Assembly: GCA_964594115.1 (NCBI GenBank)
Contig: CAZQLD010000005.1
Coordinates: 1-64,000 of the forward strand
DNA from: MFWN01 sp964594115
GTDB lineage: Archaea > Nanobdellota > Nanobdellia > Pacearchaeales > GW2011-AR1
Direction of reading: 5' to 3'
Length of the DNA: 64,000 nt
Part shown: piece after piece, positions 17,682 to 26,219 of the stretch
Layout of the letters: each line of letters starts with the position of its first letter
How positions within the stretch are numbered: the stretch's first letter is position 1
Notes under the pieces: model-generated
The model's database searches: none
What the model saw: only the letters and a program-made list of their open reading frames with translations
Told to the model about the DNA's origin: nothing
Made by a program: the position numbers and the translations under genes

Positions 17682-19730
17682 ATGCTCATTAAAAAAATAA
17701 AACTAGAGAATATAAGGAGTTATGAAAACCAGGAGATAGAGTTTCCTGCAGGTTCAATCTTATTGTCAGGGGACATTGGGGCAGGCAAGACATCTGTTCT
17801 TCTTGCAATAGAATTTGCTTTATTTGGTCTGCAACCAAGTCAAAGAGGGTCTTCTTTATTGAAAAATGGTAAGCAAGAAGGCCGCGTTACCCTTAAATTA
17901 GAAATAGACGGTAAGTCTGTTATCTTAGAAAGGGTATTAAAGAGGGGGAAGAACATAAGCCAGGAGAATACTTCTATAATAGTAGATAATGAAAAATTTG
18001 AAGGGAGTGTAACTGAAATTAAGAATAGGGTGTTAAGATTATTAAATTACCCAACCGAATTTGCTAAAAAAACTAATCTTCTATATAAATTTACTGTTTA
18101 CACTCCCCAAGAAGAAATGAAGCAGATAATTTTAGAAGCAGCTGAAACTCGGCTTAATACACTGCGTCATATTTTTGGAATAGATAAGTATAAAAGAATA
18201 GGGGAAAACATAAGTATCTTTACAATCAAACTTCGTGAAAAAATAAGAAACAAAGAGGGCCAGTTAGCAGATATAGAACAGATAAAAAAAACTCTAAAAG
18301 AAAAAAAAGAAAAACTCTCTTTGTTGCAAGAGAATCAAGAAAAAGAAAGCAAGGTCTTGCAGGAAAGAATAGAACAGAGGAAGAAAATAGGGGAAGAGGC
18401 AAGAGAAATAGAAGGAAAGGTAAAAGAAAAAGAAAATCTTGAAAAAGAAAAAGAAAAAGCTGACATCATGTTAATAAATAAGAAAGATTCTTCTTTTGAG
18501 CTAAAAACACAGATGCAAAAGCTAAGAGAAGAAATAGGGGATGTGAAAAAACTTGTTTTCGATCAAGACAGATTTCAGGAGATTCTTTCTGCTATCGCAA
18601 AAAATAAAGAACAAGAGAAAAACCTACAAGAAGAATCTATTAATATCTCTAGTAAGTTAAACTCTTTGCTGGAAAGAAAAAAAGAAGCTGAACAGCTTAA
18701 AGAAAAAATATCCCGCTTAAAGAACTGCCCTACTTGCCTTCAGGAAGTCAATGAAGAATATAAAAATAATATTTTTCAGAAAATAGATTCTGAGCTTGCA
18801 TCACTTAATCAAAATATTCAAGATATAGAAAAGCAAAAATTACAGCTTTCAGAATCTCTAGAAAGTTTGAGAAAACAAACATTTAGTCTTGAACAAAAAA
18901 AATCAGAAGAGGAAATAAAAAAAATCAAATTGCAAAATATAAAGGAAAAAGAAAAAAATATACAAGAAATAGAGAAAAGGGAAAAGCAGATTCATTTGGA
19001 CATTGAAATGATAATTAAACATATAAAAACTCTTGAGGAGAGCATTGGGCAATTTTCAAAATTCACTCCACTTTTTGAAAATAAACAGGAGGAGCTTGAA
19101 CAAGAAAGACTAAAAGAAAAACAGCAGGAAATCAAGGTAGCTGAAATAAATAAAGAAAGCTCTCTCATTCAGGAACAAATCCAGGATATAAACAAGCAAA
19201 TCCAAGAAAAACATGAATTAAAAAAGAAACTAGATTATCTAAAACAGCTTGAAGACTGGATTACTAGTAAATTTCTGAATTTAATTTTATTTACAGAAAA
19301 AAATGTCATGTTAAAACTTCGTGACGAATTCTCAAAGTTGTTTTCAGAATGGTTTTCTGTTCTTGTTCCAGAATCTCTTTCTGTAAGATTAGATGAGCAG
19401 TTTTCTCCGATAATTGAGCAGCAAGATTACGAACTTTCTTATAACTGCCTTTCGGGTGGAGAGAGGACTGCTGTTGCTCTTGCCTACAGGCTCGCTCTAA
19501 ATCAAGTCATTAATTCTTTATTAAGCAGGATAAAGACAAGAGACCTTATTATACTTGATGAGCCGACTGATGGTTTTTCTGAAACACAACTTGATAAGAT
19601 AAGAGATGTTCTTTCCCAGTTAAAAGTAGCACAACTTATCCTAGTTAGTCATGAAGCTAAGATAGAGAGTTTTGTAGAAAACATCATAAAGTTCAAGAAA
19701 GAAGCAGGAGTTACAAAAGTTGAGAGATAA
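17682..19730 (+). CDS. rad50: DNA repair ATPase Rad50 (short form)
   Basis: 682 residues, short next to typical ~880. ABC-type ATPase halves flank coiled coils: Walker A GDIGAGKTS near residue 32, Zn-hook CPTC at C349-C352, signature LSGGERTAVALAYRLALN and Walker B DLIILDEPTDGF near the C-terminus. The shortening falls in the coiled coils, so DNA-tethering reach may be reduced. It starts one base after mre11's stop. Confidence 0.95.
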   Translation: MLIKKIKLENIRSYENQEIEFPAGSILLSGDIGAGKTSVLLAIEFALFGLQPSQRGSSLLKNGKQEGRVTLKLEIDGKSVILERVLKRGKNISQENTSIIVDNEKFEGSVTEIKNRVLRLLNYPTEFAKKTNLLYKFTVYTPQEEMKQIILEAAETRLNTLRHIFGIDKYKRIGENISIFTIKLREKIRNKEGQLADIEQIKKTLKEKKEKLSLLQENQEKESKVLQERIEQRKKIGEEAREIEGKVKEKENLEKEKEKADIMLINKKDSSFELKTQMQKLREEIGDVKKLVFDQDRFQEILSAIAKNKEQEKNLQEESINISSKLNSLLERKKEAEQLKEKISRLKNCPTCLQEVNEEYKNNIFQKIDSELASLNQNIQDIEKQKLQLSESLESLRKQTFSLEQKKSEEEIKKIKLQNIKEKEKNIQEIEKREKQIHLDIEMIIKHIKTLEESIGQFSKFTPLFENKQEELEQERLKEKQQEIKVAEINKESSLIQEQIQDINKQIQEKHELKKKLDYLKQLEDWITSKFLNLILFTEKNVMLKLRDEFSKLFSEWFSVLVPESLSVRLDEQFSPIIEQQDYELSYNCLSGGERTAVALAYRLALNQVINSLLSRIKTRDLIILDEPTDGFSETQLDKIRDVLSQLKVAQLILVSHEAKIESFVENIIKFKKEAGVTKVER

Positions 19731-19807
19731 AAATCAAAAACTTTATAAACCCAATCTTCTAATTATTATTGTAAATTCTTTGAGAGGTTAAATAGTTCTC
19801 AATTAAA

Positions 19808-20461
19808 ATGGATGAAGATTTAAAGAAGAACATTCTTAAAACAGGCACAAGCATAGTTGGAATTGTGTGCAGAGATGGAATAGTTTTAGCAGCAGACAGA
19901 CAGAGCACAGTAGGGACTATTGCAGTTAGTAAAGACACAAAAAAATTAACGAAAATCAATGAGTATCTTATTTTTGCAGGAACAGGAGTTTCTTCAGATA
20001 TAGAAATGCTCAGAAAAATAGTCAAAGCAGAATTAAGGCTCAAACAATTAAAGAGCAAGCAAAGACCAACAGTTAAAGAAGGAGCAAATCTTATTGGCAT
20101 GCTCGCTTACCGGAATATTAGGCAGATGTCTATGATTCCATTTATTGCAGGATCTTTAGTTGCAGGCTATAATGAAGACGGCTCTTTTGAATTATATACT
20201 ATAGAGCCAGCAGGAACAGTGAATAAAGTTAAAGATTATGATGCAAATCTTTCTAGTGGTATGCCTTTTATTCTCGGCCTTTTAGAAAGAAGATATAATA
20301 AAGACATGACAACTAAACAAGCTACAGAACTTTCTTTAGAATGTATAAAATCCTCAACACAAAGAGATGTTGGAAGCGGCTTTGGAATAGATGTTTTTGC
20401 TGTTACTAAAGAGGGCATAAAGCCAGTTATTGAAAAAGAGATCAAACCAAATTATGTTTAA
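19808..20461 (+). CDS. psmB: Proteasome beta subunit (catalytic)
   Basis: 217 residues with a 13-residue propeptide ending KTG before T14, the N-terminal nucleophile after autocleavage. In mature numbering T1, D17 (AADRQ) and K33 (TKKL) are present; later SSGMPF, STQRDVGSG supply S129-, D166- and S169-type residues. Partner of PsmA (9242). TATA CTTTATAAACCC at 19740; the leader has GAGAGG as ribosome binding site inside a possible TTGAGA/TCTCAA stem (19780-19802), which could limit translation. Confidence 0.95.
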   Translation: MDEDLKKNILKTGTSIVGIVCRDGIVLAADRQSTVGTIAVSKDTKKLTKINEYLIFAGTGVSSDIEMLRKIVKAELRLKQLKSKQRPTVKEGANLIGMLAYRNIRQMSMIPFIAGSLVAGYNEDGSFELYTIEPAGTVNKVKDYDANLSSGMPFILGLLERRYNKDMTTKQATELSLECIKSSTQRDVGSGFGIDVFAVTKEGIKPVIEKEIKPNYV

Positions 20462-20489
20462 ATTATAATCATTTTATTTAAAATTCTGG

Positions 20490-20512
20490 GCAATCTTTTT
20501 TTAAAAGATTGC
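20490..20512 (+). promoter_or_regulatory. Perfect hairpin with a U7 tract in the fttA leader
   Basis: Arms GCAATCTTTT and AAAAGATTGC pair perfectly across a 3-nt loop, giving a 10-bp stem with a run of seven Ts. It lies 28 nt downstream of psmB and 26 nt upstream of the fttA ATG. It could end psmB transcripts, or mark a site where the factor FttA, which cuts RNA near U-tracts, acts on its own message. The hairpin is seen; its function is inferred. Confidence 0.55.
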
Positions 20513-20538
20513 GTCAAAAACAAAAGGAAAAAAACAAA

Positions 20539-22425
20539 ATGCCAGATATTCTGAAAAATATCCAGAGCGAGTTGCCAAAATGTATAAGCTCTGCTAATTT
20601 TGAAGGAGCAAATATAGTTCTTTATACAGATGATGAGAATTTCTTTAAAGAAGGAGAAAGAAAAATCAAAGAAGTTGTTAACAACATTAAGAAAAGAATT
20701 GAATTAAGGGCAGACTCTAAAATCTTAGTAGAAAAAGAAAATGCAGAAAAAGAAATTAGGAATATAATTCCAAAAGAAGCAGAAATAACAAATATAATTT
20801 TTGATATACAAAGAAGTACGGTTATAATCGAAGCCAAGAAACCAGGAATGGTTATAGGCAAAGCAGGAGCAATTTTACAAGAGATAAAACAAAAGACATT
20901 GTGGATTCCTCAAGTGCAAAGAAGTCCTGCTATCCCAAGTAAAATAACCGAAAATATTAGGGCAGTTTTATATGAAAATAATAGTTACAGGAAAAAGTTT
21001 CTAAACTCTATTGGTAAAAAGATTTATAGAGAATGGAATCCTGAAAAAATAGAAGAGTGGGTAAGGCTTACATTTTTAGGGGGGGCAAGACAGGTTGGAA
21101 GATCCTGCTTACTTTTGCACACCCCTGTATCAAAAATACTGATTGATTGTGGTGTTGATGTAGCAGCTCAAAATAGAGAAAAATTTCCTTATTTTGACAT
21201 TTCAGAATTTGACCTTAAAGAAATAGATGCCATAATTATAAGTCACGCACACCTTGATCATTGTGGACTAGTTCCTCTATTGTTCAAAATGGGTTACAGG
21301 GGTCCTGTATATTTTACACCTCCTACAAGGGATATTGCTTCTTTACTTTCTTTAGATTATATAGGAGTTGCTTATAAAAAAGCCTCTCAGCCATTGTATG
21401 GTTCAAAAGATATTAAAGAAATGGTTAAACACAGCATCTGCCTGAATTTCAATGAGGTTACTGATATTGCTCCAGATATAAGGCTTACTTTTTATAATTC
21501 AGGCCATGCTCTAGGAAGTGCTATGGTTCATTTAAATATAGGCAATGGTCTTCACAACTTACTTTATACAGGGGATATGAAATTTGGAAAAACAAGATTG
21601 TTAGATTCTTCTATAACATCTTTTCCACGATTAGAAACAGCAATTATAGAAGCTACATATGGGGGTAAAAATGATGTTCTTCCTCCAAGAAAGGAGTCAG
21701 AAATGATACTAATAGAGGCTATAAAGAAAACAATAGCAAGAAAAGGCAAGGTTTTAATTCCGGAATTAGGATTAGGAAGAGCACAGGAAACCATGTTAAT
21801 ACTTGAAGATGCTTTTAAACAGGGTTTATTGCCAGAGGTTCCAATTTATATAGATGGAATGATATGGGATATTAATGGAATTCACACAGCATACCCTGAT
21901 TTTTTATCTAGCAATATAAGAAGCCAGATTTTCCAAGACAAAAATCCTTTTTCTTCTGGACTATTCAAAAGAGTTGGTTCGCCAGCAGAAAGGAAAAAAG
22001 TTGTTGAAGGAAGCCCTTGCATTGTTCTTGCAACTTCTGGTATGTTAGTCGGAGGTGCTTCTGTAGAGTATTTTAGAGAATTTGCTGATAATAAAAAAAA
22101 CAGTATAATTTTTGTTTGTTATCAGGGTGTAGGAAGTTTAGGAAGACAGGTCCAGGAAGGCCTTAAAGAGATTAAAATGACAAATGAGGGTAAAGAAGAA
22201 GATGTGCAAGTTAATTTAGAAATTCATACTATAGATGGATTAACAGCCCACTCTGGAAGAAATCAACTATTAGCCTTTATAAACAGATGCCAGCCAAAAC
22301 CAAAGAGAGTTCTAATTAACCACGGAGAAGCAAGTAAGTGTCTTGACCTTGCTTCTACTTTATACAAACTAAACAGAATTGAGACTTCTGCCCCAAGAAA
22401 TTTAGAGACGATTAGGATAAGATAA
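20539..22425 (+). CDS. fttA: Transcription termination factor FttA (aCPSF1)
   Basis: 628 residues from the ATG at 20539 (an upstream TTG would add 10 residues). Two KH domains (about 1-150, with GMVIGKAGAILQEI) precede a metallo-beta-lactamase core: FLGGARQVGRSCLLL, ISHAHLDHCGL, NSGHALGSAM, YTGDMKFG, then beta-CASP segments and GLTAHSGRNQL. It is the archaeal CPSF73 homologue, an endo/5'-3' exonuclease that terminates transcription. A perfect hairpin precedes its start. Confidence 0.96.
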   Translation: MPDILKNIQSELPKCISSANFEGANIVLYTDDENFFKEGERKIKEVVNNIKKRIELRADSKILVEKENAEKEIRNIIPKEAEITNIIFDIQRSTVIIEAKKPGMVIGKAGAILQEIKQKTLWIPQVQRSPAIPSKITENIRAVLYENNSYRKKFLNSIGKKIYREWNPEKIEEWVRLTFLGGARQVGRSCLLLHTPVSKILIDCGVDVAAQNREKFPYFDISEFDLKEIDAIIISHAHLDHCGLVPLLFKMGYRGPVYFTPPTRDIASLLSLDYIGVAYKKASQPLYGSKDIKEMVKHSICLNFNEVTDIAPDIRLTFYNSGHALGSAMVHLNIGNGLHNLLYTGDMKFGKTRLLDSSITSFPRLETAIIEATYGGKNDVLPPRKESEMILIEAIKKTIARKGKVLIPELGLGRAQETMLILEDAFKQGLLPEVPIYIDGMIWDINGIHTAYPDFLSSNIRSQIFQDKNPFSSGLFKRVGSPAERKKVVEGSPCIVLATSGMLVGGASVEYFREFADNKKNSIIFVCYQGVGSLGRQVQEGLKEIKMTNEGKEEDVQVNLEIHTIDGLTAHSGRNQLLAFINRCQPKPKRVLINHGEASKCLDLASTLYKLNRIETSAPRNLETIRIR

Positions 22426-22471
22426 AAATACATCAATTTTATAAACCATCTTTTCTATAAATTGATATAAG

Positions 22472-22543
22472 ATGAAAAGGAGGTACACAAATATGTTTTT
22501 AAGGGAAGTTGAAGCTTTAAGAGCTGGGTGTCTTAAGCAATGA
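22472..22543 (+). CDS. Short leader ORF overlapping the presenilin gene start
   Basis: The ATG at 22493 is preceded by AGGAGG and opens 16 codons (MFLREVEALRAGCLKQ) whose TGA overlaps the next gene's ATG as ATGA (22540-22543). An in-frame ATG at 22472 could start a 23-residue leaderless form, as TATA TTTTATAAACC (22438) sits ~30 bp upstream. The ATGA overlap would couple protease translation to the leader. Coding status is inferred from the signals alone; it is too short to judge by codon use. Confidence 0.45.
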   Translation: MKRRYTNMFLREVEALRAGCLKQ

Positions 22544-23466
22544 AACACGCATGGAAAATAACACTGACTCTTTTGGCTATGTTTTTAATAACCCAGCTGA
22601 TTGGATTAGCTGTTGTACATTCTTATATAACAGGGCCAGAACTTCCGTATAATATGCAGCCCCCTGAAGATATAAAACCAGCTGAAGGTTTTTCCTCAAT
22701 TATTTTCGCATTTGTAATTGCAGTTATCTTAATGTTTTTATTAATGAAATTCAAGCTAAAAACAGTTTTACGCCTCTGGTTTTTTGTAGTTGTTATTTTA
22801 GCTATTGGAATAACATTCAACAGTTTATTTATCTATTTTCAACTTCCTTACCCAGATATTATAGCAGCCTTAATTGCTTTGCCTTTAGCCTTTTTCAAGG
22901 TTTTTAAAAGGAATTTAGTTGTTCATAATTTTACAGAACTAATGATATATCCTGGAATAGCTGCTGTTTTTGTTATTCTTTTTAGTTCTTGGGGCTCTAT
23001 AGGATTATGGCTTATAGTTTTCTTCCTTATATTAATCTCAGCATATGATATATATGCTGTCTGGCATGCAGGATTTATGCAGAAAATGGCAAAATTTCAA
23101 ATTAATGAACTGAAATTTTTTGCTGGTTTTTTTGTTCCTTATCTTGGTAAAAAACAAAAGAAACATTTTAAATCACTCAAACAAAAATATAAGAAAAAAG
23201 AGATTCCTAAAAAAATTTTAAAGAAGAAAAAAATAAAAGTTTCTCTAGCTATTCTTGGCGGAGGAGATGTTATTTTCCCAATAATTGCCTCTGGTCTTTT
23301 CCTTAATGCTTTTGGCTTGATTTCCTCTTTATTAATAACTGCATGTGCAACAATTGCTCTAGCTGCCTTGTTCATATCAGCAAGAAAAGGAAAATTTTAT
23401 CCTGCAATGCCCTTCATAACAGCAGGAATTTTTATTGGAATGTTAATTAGCTGGGCTTTGCTCTAA
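22540..23466 (+). CDS. Presenilin/signal-peptide-peptidase-type intramembrane aspartyl protease
   Basis: 308 residues with about nine membrane segments. The two catalytic aspartates are D170 in SAYDIYAVW (YD motif) and D243 in ILGGGDVIFPI (GxGD), with a PAMPF sequence in place of the family's PAL. A Lys-rich loop (203-232) separates the halves. Family A22 enzymes cut substrates within the membrane. Its 3' end overlaps a frameshifted gene on the other strand by 24 bp. Confidence 0.88.
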   Translation: MKHAWKITLTLLAMFLITQLIGLAVVHSYITGPELPYNMQPPEDIKPAEGFSSIIFAFVIAVILMFLLMKFKLKTVLRLWFFVVVILAIGITFNSLFIYFQLPYPDIIAALIALPLAFFKVFKRNLVVHNFTELMIYPGIAAVFVILFSSWGSIGLWLIVFFLILISAYDIYAVWHAGFMQKMAKFQINELKFFAGFFVPYLGKKQKKHFKSLKQKYKKKEIPKKILKKKKIKVSLAILGGGDVIFPIIASGLFLNAFGLISSLLITACATIALAALFISARKGKFYPAMPFITAGIFIGMLISWALL

Positions 23467-23843
23467 TAATCCAAAGTATTGTAAACATTCTATCTCTTTA
23501 TCTGTTAAATGTTTTAAATTTCTTTTACTGTATTTTACTTTTAATCCTGTTACTCCTGCTGAACATGTCTTGAATCTTTTAGAATGGGCTTTGATATTAT
23601 CTAAGACTTCCTCTGGGTTAGAACCATATTCTGCAAACTTTTTAGCATATGCCCTGCCTGCCTTGTATAATTTTTTAATTCTGCTAAATTCTTTTTCTAG
23701 TGCTTCCCCACTAAATTTCTTTGCTAAATTTTCTCTGAGCAGTTTATCATCAAGCCTGCCAGAAATATATATACAAGAAATATTATCTGCTCCTTTTATA
23801 GCAGTTTCTAAATCAGCTCAGGACATCTGATTTCTTTAACCAT
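23443..23843 (-). pseudogene. Frameshifted gene downstream of signal peptidase
   Basis: The ATG at 23843 directly follows the signal peptidase stop and reads eight codons (MVKEIRCP). About 23818 the frame is lost; a second frame then stays open for 124 codons (from GCT 23817 to the TAA at 23443), with Lys/Glu-rich, coding-like residues (e.g. LENLAKKF-like and SNPEEVLDNIK). In that frame no ATG, GTG or TTG opens it, and a TGA lies at 23820-23818. One missing base would join the two frames into ~133 residues. Either a sequencing indel or a broken gene. Function unknown. Confidence 0.65.
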
Positions 23844-24341
23844 TTACCAAATTACCCCTATAGTAACATATCTAATATCTTTAAATCTTACCTTTCCATC
23901 TGTGACATTATTATTGTCACCTTTTGTTATAAAAAATACTCCTTCTTCGTCTCTGCCTTTATCAACAACCCTGTGAACAATTAACTGACTATTCTGCTCA
24001 AAAGTTATTATGTCCCCAATCTCTATCTGACCAGGGTTTTCTGGAACAATTCTTATACCATTACTATCTTTATCTAATACAGGCCTCATACTTCCTGTAG
24101 GGGCATATTTTGATATAGATGCTCCTTCTATGTCAATAACAATGGCATTTTCATAAATATGAATCTGGTTTTCTTTTATCCAGTTACTAGGAGCTTTTGA
24201 CCCAGAAATAAGGCCCAAGCCTCCAATAAAAAGCGGTTTTTCTATTTCAGAAAAAACAATAAGTGTACAGCTAAGAAAACCTATTAAAAATACAATAAAA
24301 TATGTTAAAATTTTTAAGTATTGCATCTTATCTAGCCTCAT
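23844..24341 (-). CDS. Signal peptidase I, archaeal type
   Basis: 165 residues, one N-terminal membrane segment (about 9-30). Serine nucleophile in APTGSMRPVL; the general base is His in IVHRVV where bacterial enzymes have Lys, the archaeal/ER type; GDIITF and ITKGDNN close the active-site core. It would cleave signal peptides outside the membrane, as needed by the many secreted proteins here. TATA GGTTTAAATATT lies ~20 bp upstream, suggesting a leaderless start. Confidence 0.88.
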   Translation of the reverse strand: MRLDKMQYLKILTYFIVFLIGFLSCTLIVFSEIEKPLFIGGLGLISGSKAPSNWIKENQIHIYENAIVIDIEGASISKYAPTGSMRPVLDKDSNGIRIVPENPGQIEIGDIITFEQNSQLIVHRVVDKGRDEEGVFFITKGDNNNVTDGKVRFKDIRYVTIGVIW

Positions 24342-24460
24342 AAAAAATTCAAAATATTTAAACCTTTCTATTGTTCTAATTATATAGTAACAACAAAATA
24401 GAAAGATTTATAAAGGAATTTTCTTTAAAGCTAGTAATAAATAATTTTAATAAAAATAAC

Positions 24461-24736
24461 ATGGGAATAAGCCAAAATGCATTTAGTGAATTAAGAAATA
24501 TCTTAGCCGATGATGGTTTTAGTAATGTTACACTCACTTCTCCAATAAGAGAGACAGGACACCTAGATTTTAAATTAGCAAATCTTCCAACAAACATAGA
24601 AGGAACAGAGGTAGCATCCTGGCTTGATATTCTTAAAGAAGCTAATACACATGTATTAGAGTATTGTCAAAATAATGAATTAACAATTACTTTTAACCCA
24701 GTAGATTATGCTTTTTATATAAGACCCCAAAAATAA
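24461..24736 (+). CDS. Small soluble protein, unknown
   Basis: 91 residues, no signal or membrane segment; no recognised domain. It is followed after one base by the TrmB-family regulator, so the two are probably co-transcribed. TATA GATTTATAAAGG at 24403 gives a leader of about 30 nt. It could act with the regulator, but this is positional inference. Confidence 0.65.
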   Translation: MGISQNAFSELRNILADDGFSNVTLTSPIRETGHLDFKLANLPTNIEGTEVASWLDILKEANTHVLEYCQNNELTITFNPVDYAFYIRPQK

Positions 24737-24737
24737 A

Positions 24738-25517
24738 ATGATAATTAAACCAGAACTTGTTAAGCAAATCAAAGAATTTTTCAATTTAAATATTTATGAA
24801 ACTAAAGTCTGGCTTGCCTTGTTAGGCAGGGGCGTTGCTTCAGCAGGTGAAATAGCTGAAATTTCTGGTGTTCCAAGAAGCAGAACCTATGATGTTCTTG
24901 AATCTCTTGAAAAATCAGGATTTGCAATAGCTAAACTAGGAAAACCAGTCAAATATATTGCAGTCAAACCAACTACTGTTATAGAAAAACTTAAAACAAA
25001 TACTCTAAACAAGGCAAGTGAAAATGTAAAAATGCTTTCAAATTTAAGAGAAACTAAAGAATATGCTGAACTTGAAGAGCTCTACAATACAGGAATAGAG
25101 CCAGTCAAGCACAATAATTTAAGTGGAGCCATTAAAGGAAAAACAAATATTTTCAATCATTTAAAAGAGATTTTGGAATCTGCTAAAAAAGAAGCTATAA
25201 TCTGCACTTCAACTTCTGAAATTAATGACAGGTCAAGAATATTCTCTTCTTTATTCAATAACTTGAACAAGAGAAAGATAAGCACAAAAATAGCTTTATC
25301 TGGAGAGGAATCTGAAATCAAAAAAATAAACATTAAGTTTAAGATTAATGCTAAAAAACTGGATATTAATTCCAGATTTTTTGCTGTTGATAAAGAACAA
25401 ATCTTATTTTTGCTTTCTCAAAACTCAAAAGATGATGAAGAGTTAGGAGTATGGATAAATTCTGAGTTTTTTGTTAATTCTCTTTCCCACTTATTTGAAA
25501 AAGCCTGGGGGAAGTAA
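24738..25517 (+). CDS. TrmB-family transcriptional regulator
   Basis: 259 residues. An N-terminal winged helix-turn-helix (NIYETKVWLALLGRGVASAGEIAEISGVPRSRTYDVLE, about 19-55) is the TrmB signature, followed by a helical linker and an effector-binding-like domain (115-258) with an SGEESEIK segment and a final FFVNSLSHLFEKAW helix. TrmB proteins sense sugars or similar ligands. The effector here is unknown. Its neighbours are small unknown genes. Confidence 0.85.
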   Translation: MIIKPELVKQIKEFFNLNIYETKVWLALLGRGVASAGEIAEISGVPRSRTYDVLESLEKSGFAIAKLGKPVKYIAVKPTTVIEKLKTNTLNKASENVKMLSNLRETKEYAELEELYNTGIEPVKHNNLSGAIKGKTNIFNHLKEILESAKKEAIICTSTSEINDRSRIFSSLFNNLNKRKISTKIALSGEESEIKKINIKFKINAKKLDINSRFFAVDKEQILFLLSQNSKDDEELGVWINSEFFVNSLSHLFEKAWGK

Positions 25518-25521
25518 AAAA

Positions 25522-25902
25522 ATGGCAAAAGGAAATGTTGCTTCAGCATATTCTACTTTAAGGAAAGTAGTCCTCCCTTCTTTAAGTATTCCTATGAAAG
25601 GTTATAAAGAAGCTATTGACTACACTATTGTTGGACAAATGGCAGAATGCATTTTAGGAGATCCTATTGCTTCTGTTGCTGGATCAGACTCTATAGATAT
25701 TTCTGTAAATAAAAAAGATAGGAAAAAGGCCATTAGCAGATTAGAAGCAAAGTTTAAAAAAATAGGTGTAACAACAAAAAGAAATACTGAAAGAGCAAAC
25801 CGTACATTCATAATACCTGAAAATACTAAATATAAAATTGTCGGAGTATGGGACAGAAAAGAGGCTGAAGAAAAAGTTTTCATTAAAGTAGAAATAAGCT
25901 AA
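25522..25902 (+). CDS. Small protein, unknown function
   Basis: 126 residues from the ATG at 25522, 4 bp after the TrmB gene; an upstream start would overlap it. A predicted alpha/beta fold with SIDISVNKKDRKKAISRLEAKF and KYKIVGVWDRKEAEEKVFIKVEI. No signal peptide. Tightly linked to TrmB upstream and to the next 104-residue gene (2-bp gap), so a small operon. Function unknown. Confidence 0.65.
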   Translation: MAKGNVASAYSTLRKVVLPSLSIPMKGYKEAIDYTIVGQMAECILGDPIASVAGSDSIDISVNKKDRKKAISRLEAKFKKIGVTTKRNTERANRTFIIPENTKYKIVGVWDRKEAEEKVFIKVEIS

Positions 25903-25904
25903 AA

Positions 25905-26219
25905 ATGGCAGATGTTTATATTGTTCAAGATTTTAATAGCCTACTTGTTTATCTAGGTCAGCGTATTACAGGAGGATATGGGATTTCTATTAGAAAAAGG
26001 AATGCTGAACTTCTACCTAAAAAGAGTCTTGACTTCCAAAGATTAGAAAGCGCAGTAAAGGGAAATGTACTAAAACCAAAAATAATAGATGAGGATTTAG
26101 CTGATTCAATTACTTTTGCAATTGAAGAATTAGAAAATGGGCAAAGGTGTTCTAACGCTCTTAATGAAAAAATGTCATTGTTGTTAAAGGCTGTTCAAAA
26201 CACTAGAAATATTAACTAA
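25905..26219 (+). CDS. Small protein, unknown function
   Basis: 104 residues, soluble, no recognised motif. It starts 2 bp after the preceding gene's stop, the last gene of the TrmB group. The final 36 bp overlap the 3' end of cca on the opposite strand, so transcripts converge here. Confidence 0.6.
   Translation: MADVYIVQDFNSLLVYLGQRITGGYGISIRKRNAELLPKKSLDFQRLESAVKGNVLKPKIIDEDLADSITFAIEELENGQRCSNALNEKMSLLLKAVQNTRNIN

Noticed and set aside
23818..23820. Selenocysteine or readthrough at TGA to join the broken gene
   Set aside because: The TGA would follow ATG-TCC directly, no selenocysteine element is visible, and the better ATG (23843) is in another frame.
23570..23830. 86-residue plus-strand ORF
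   Set aside because: It is the shadow of the frameshifted minus-strand gene; the minus frame has typical charged composition, the plus frame does not.
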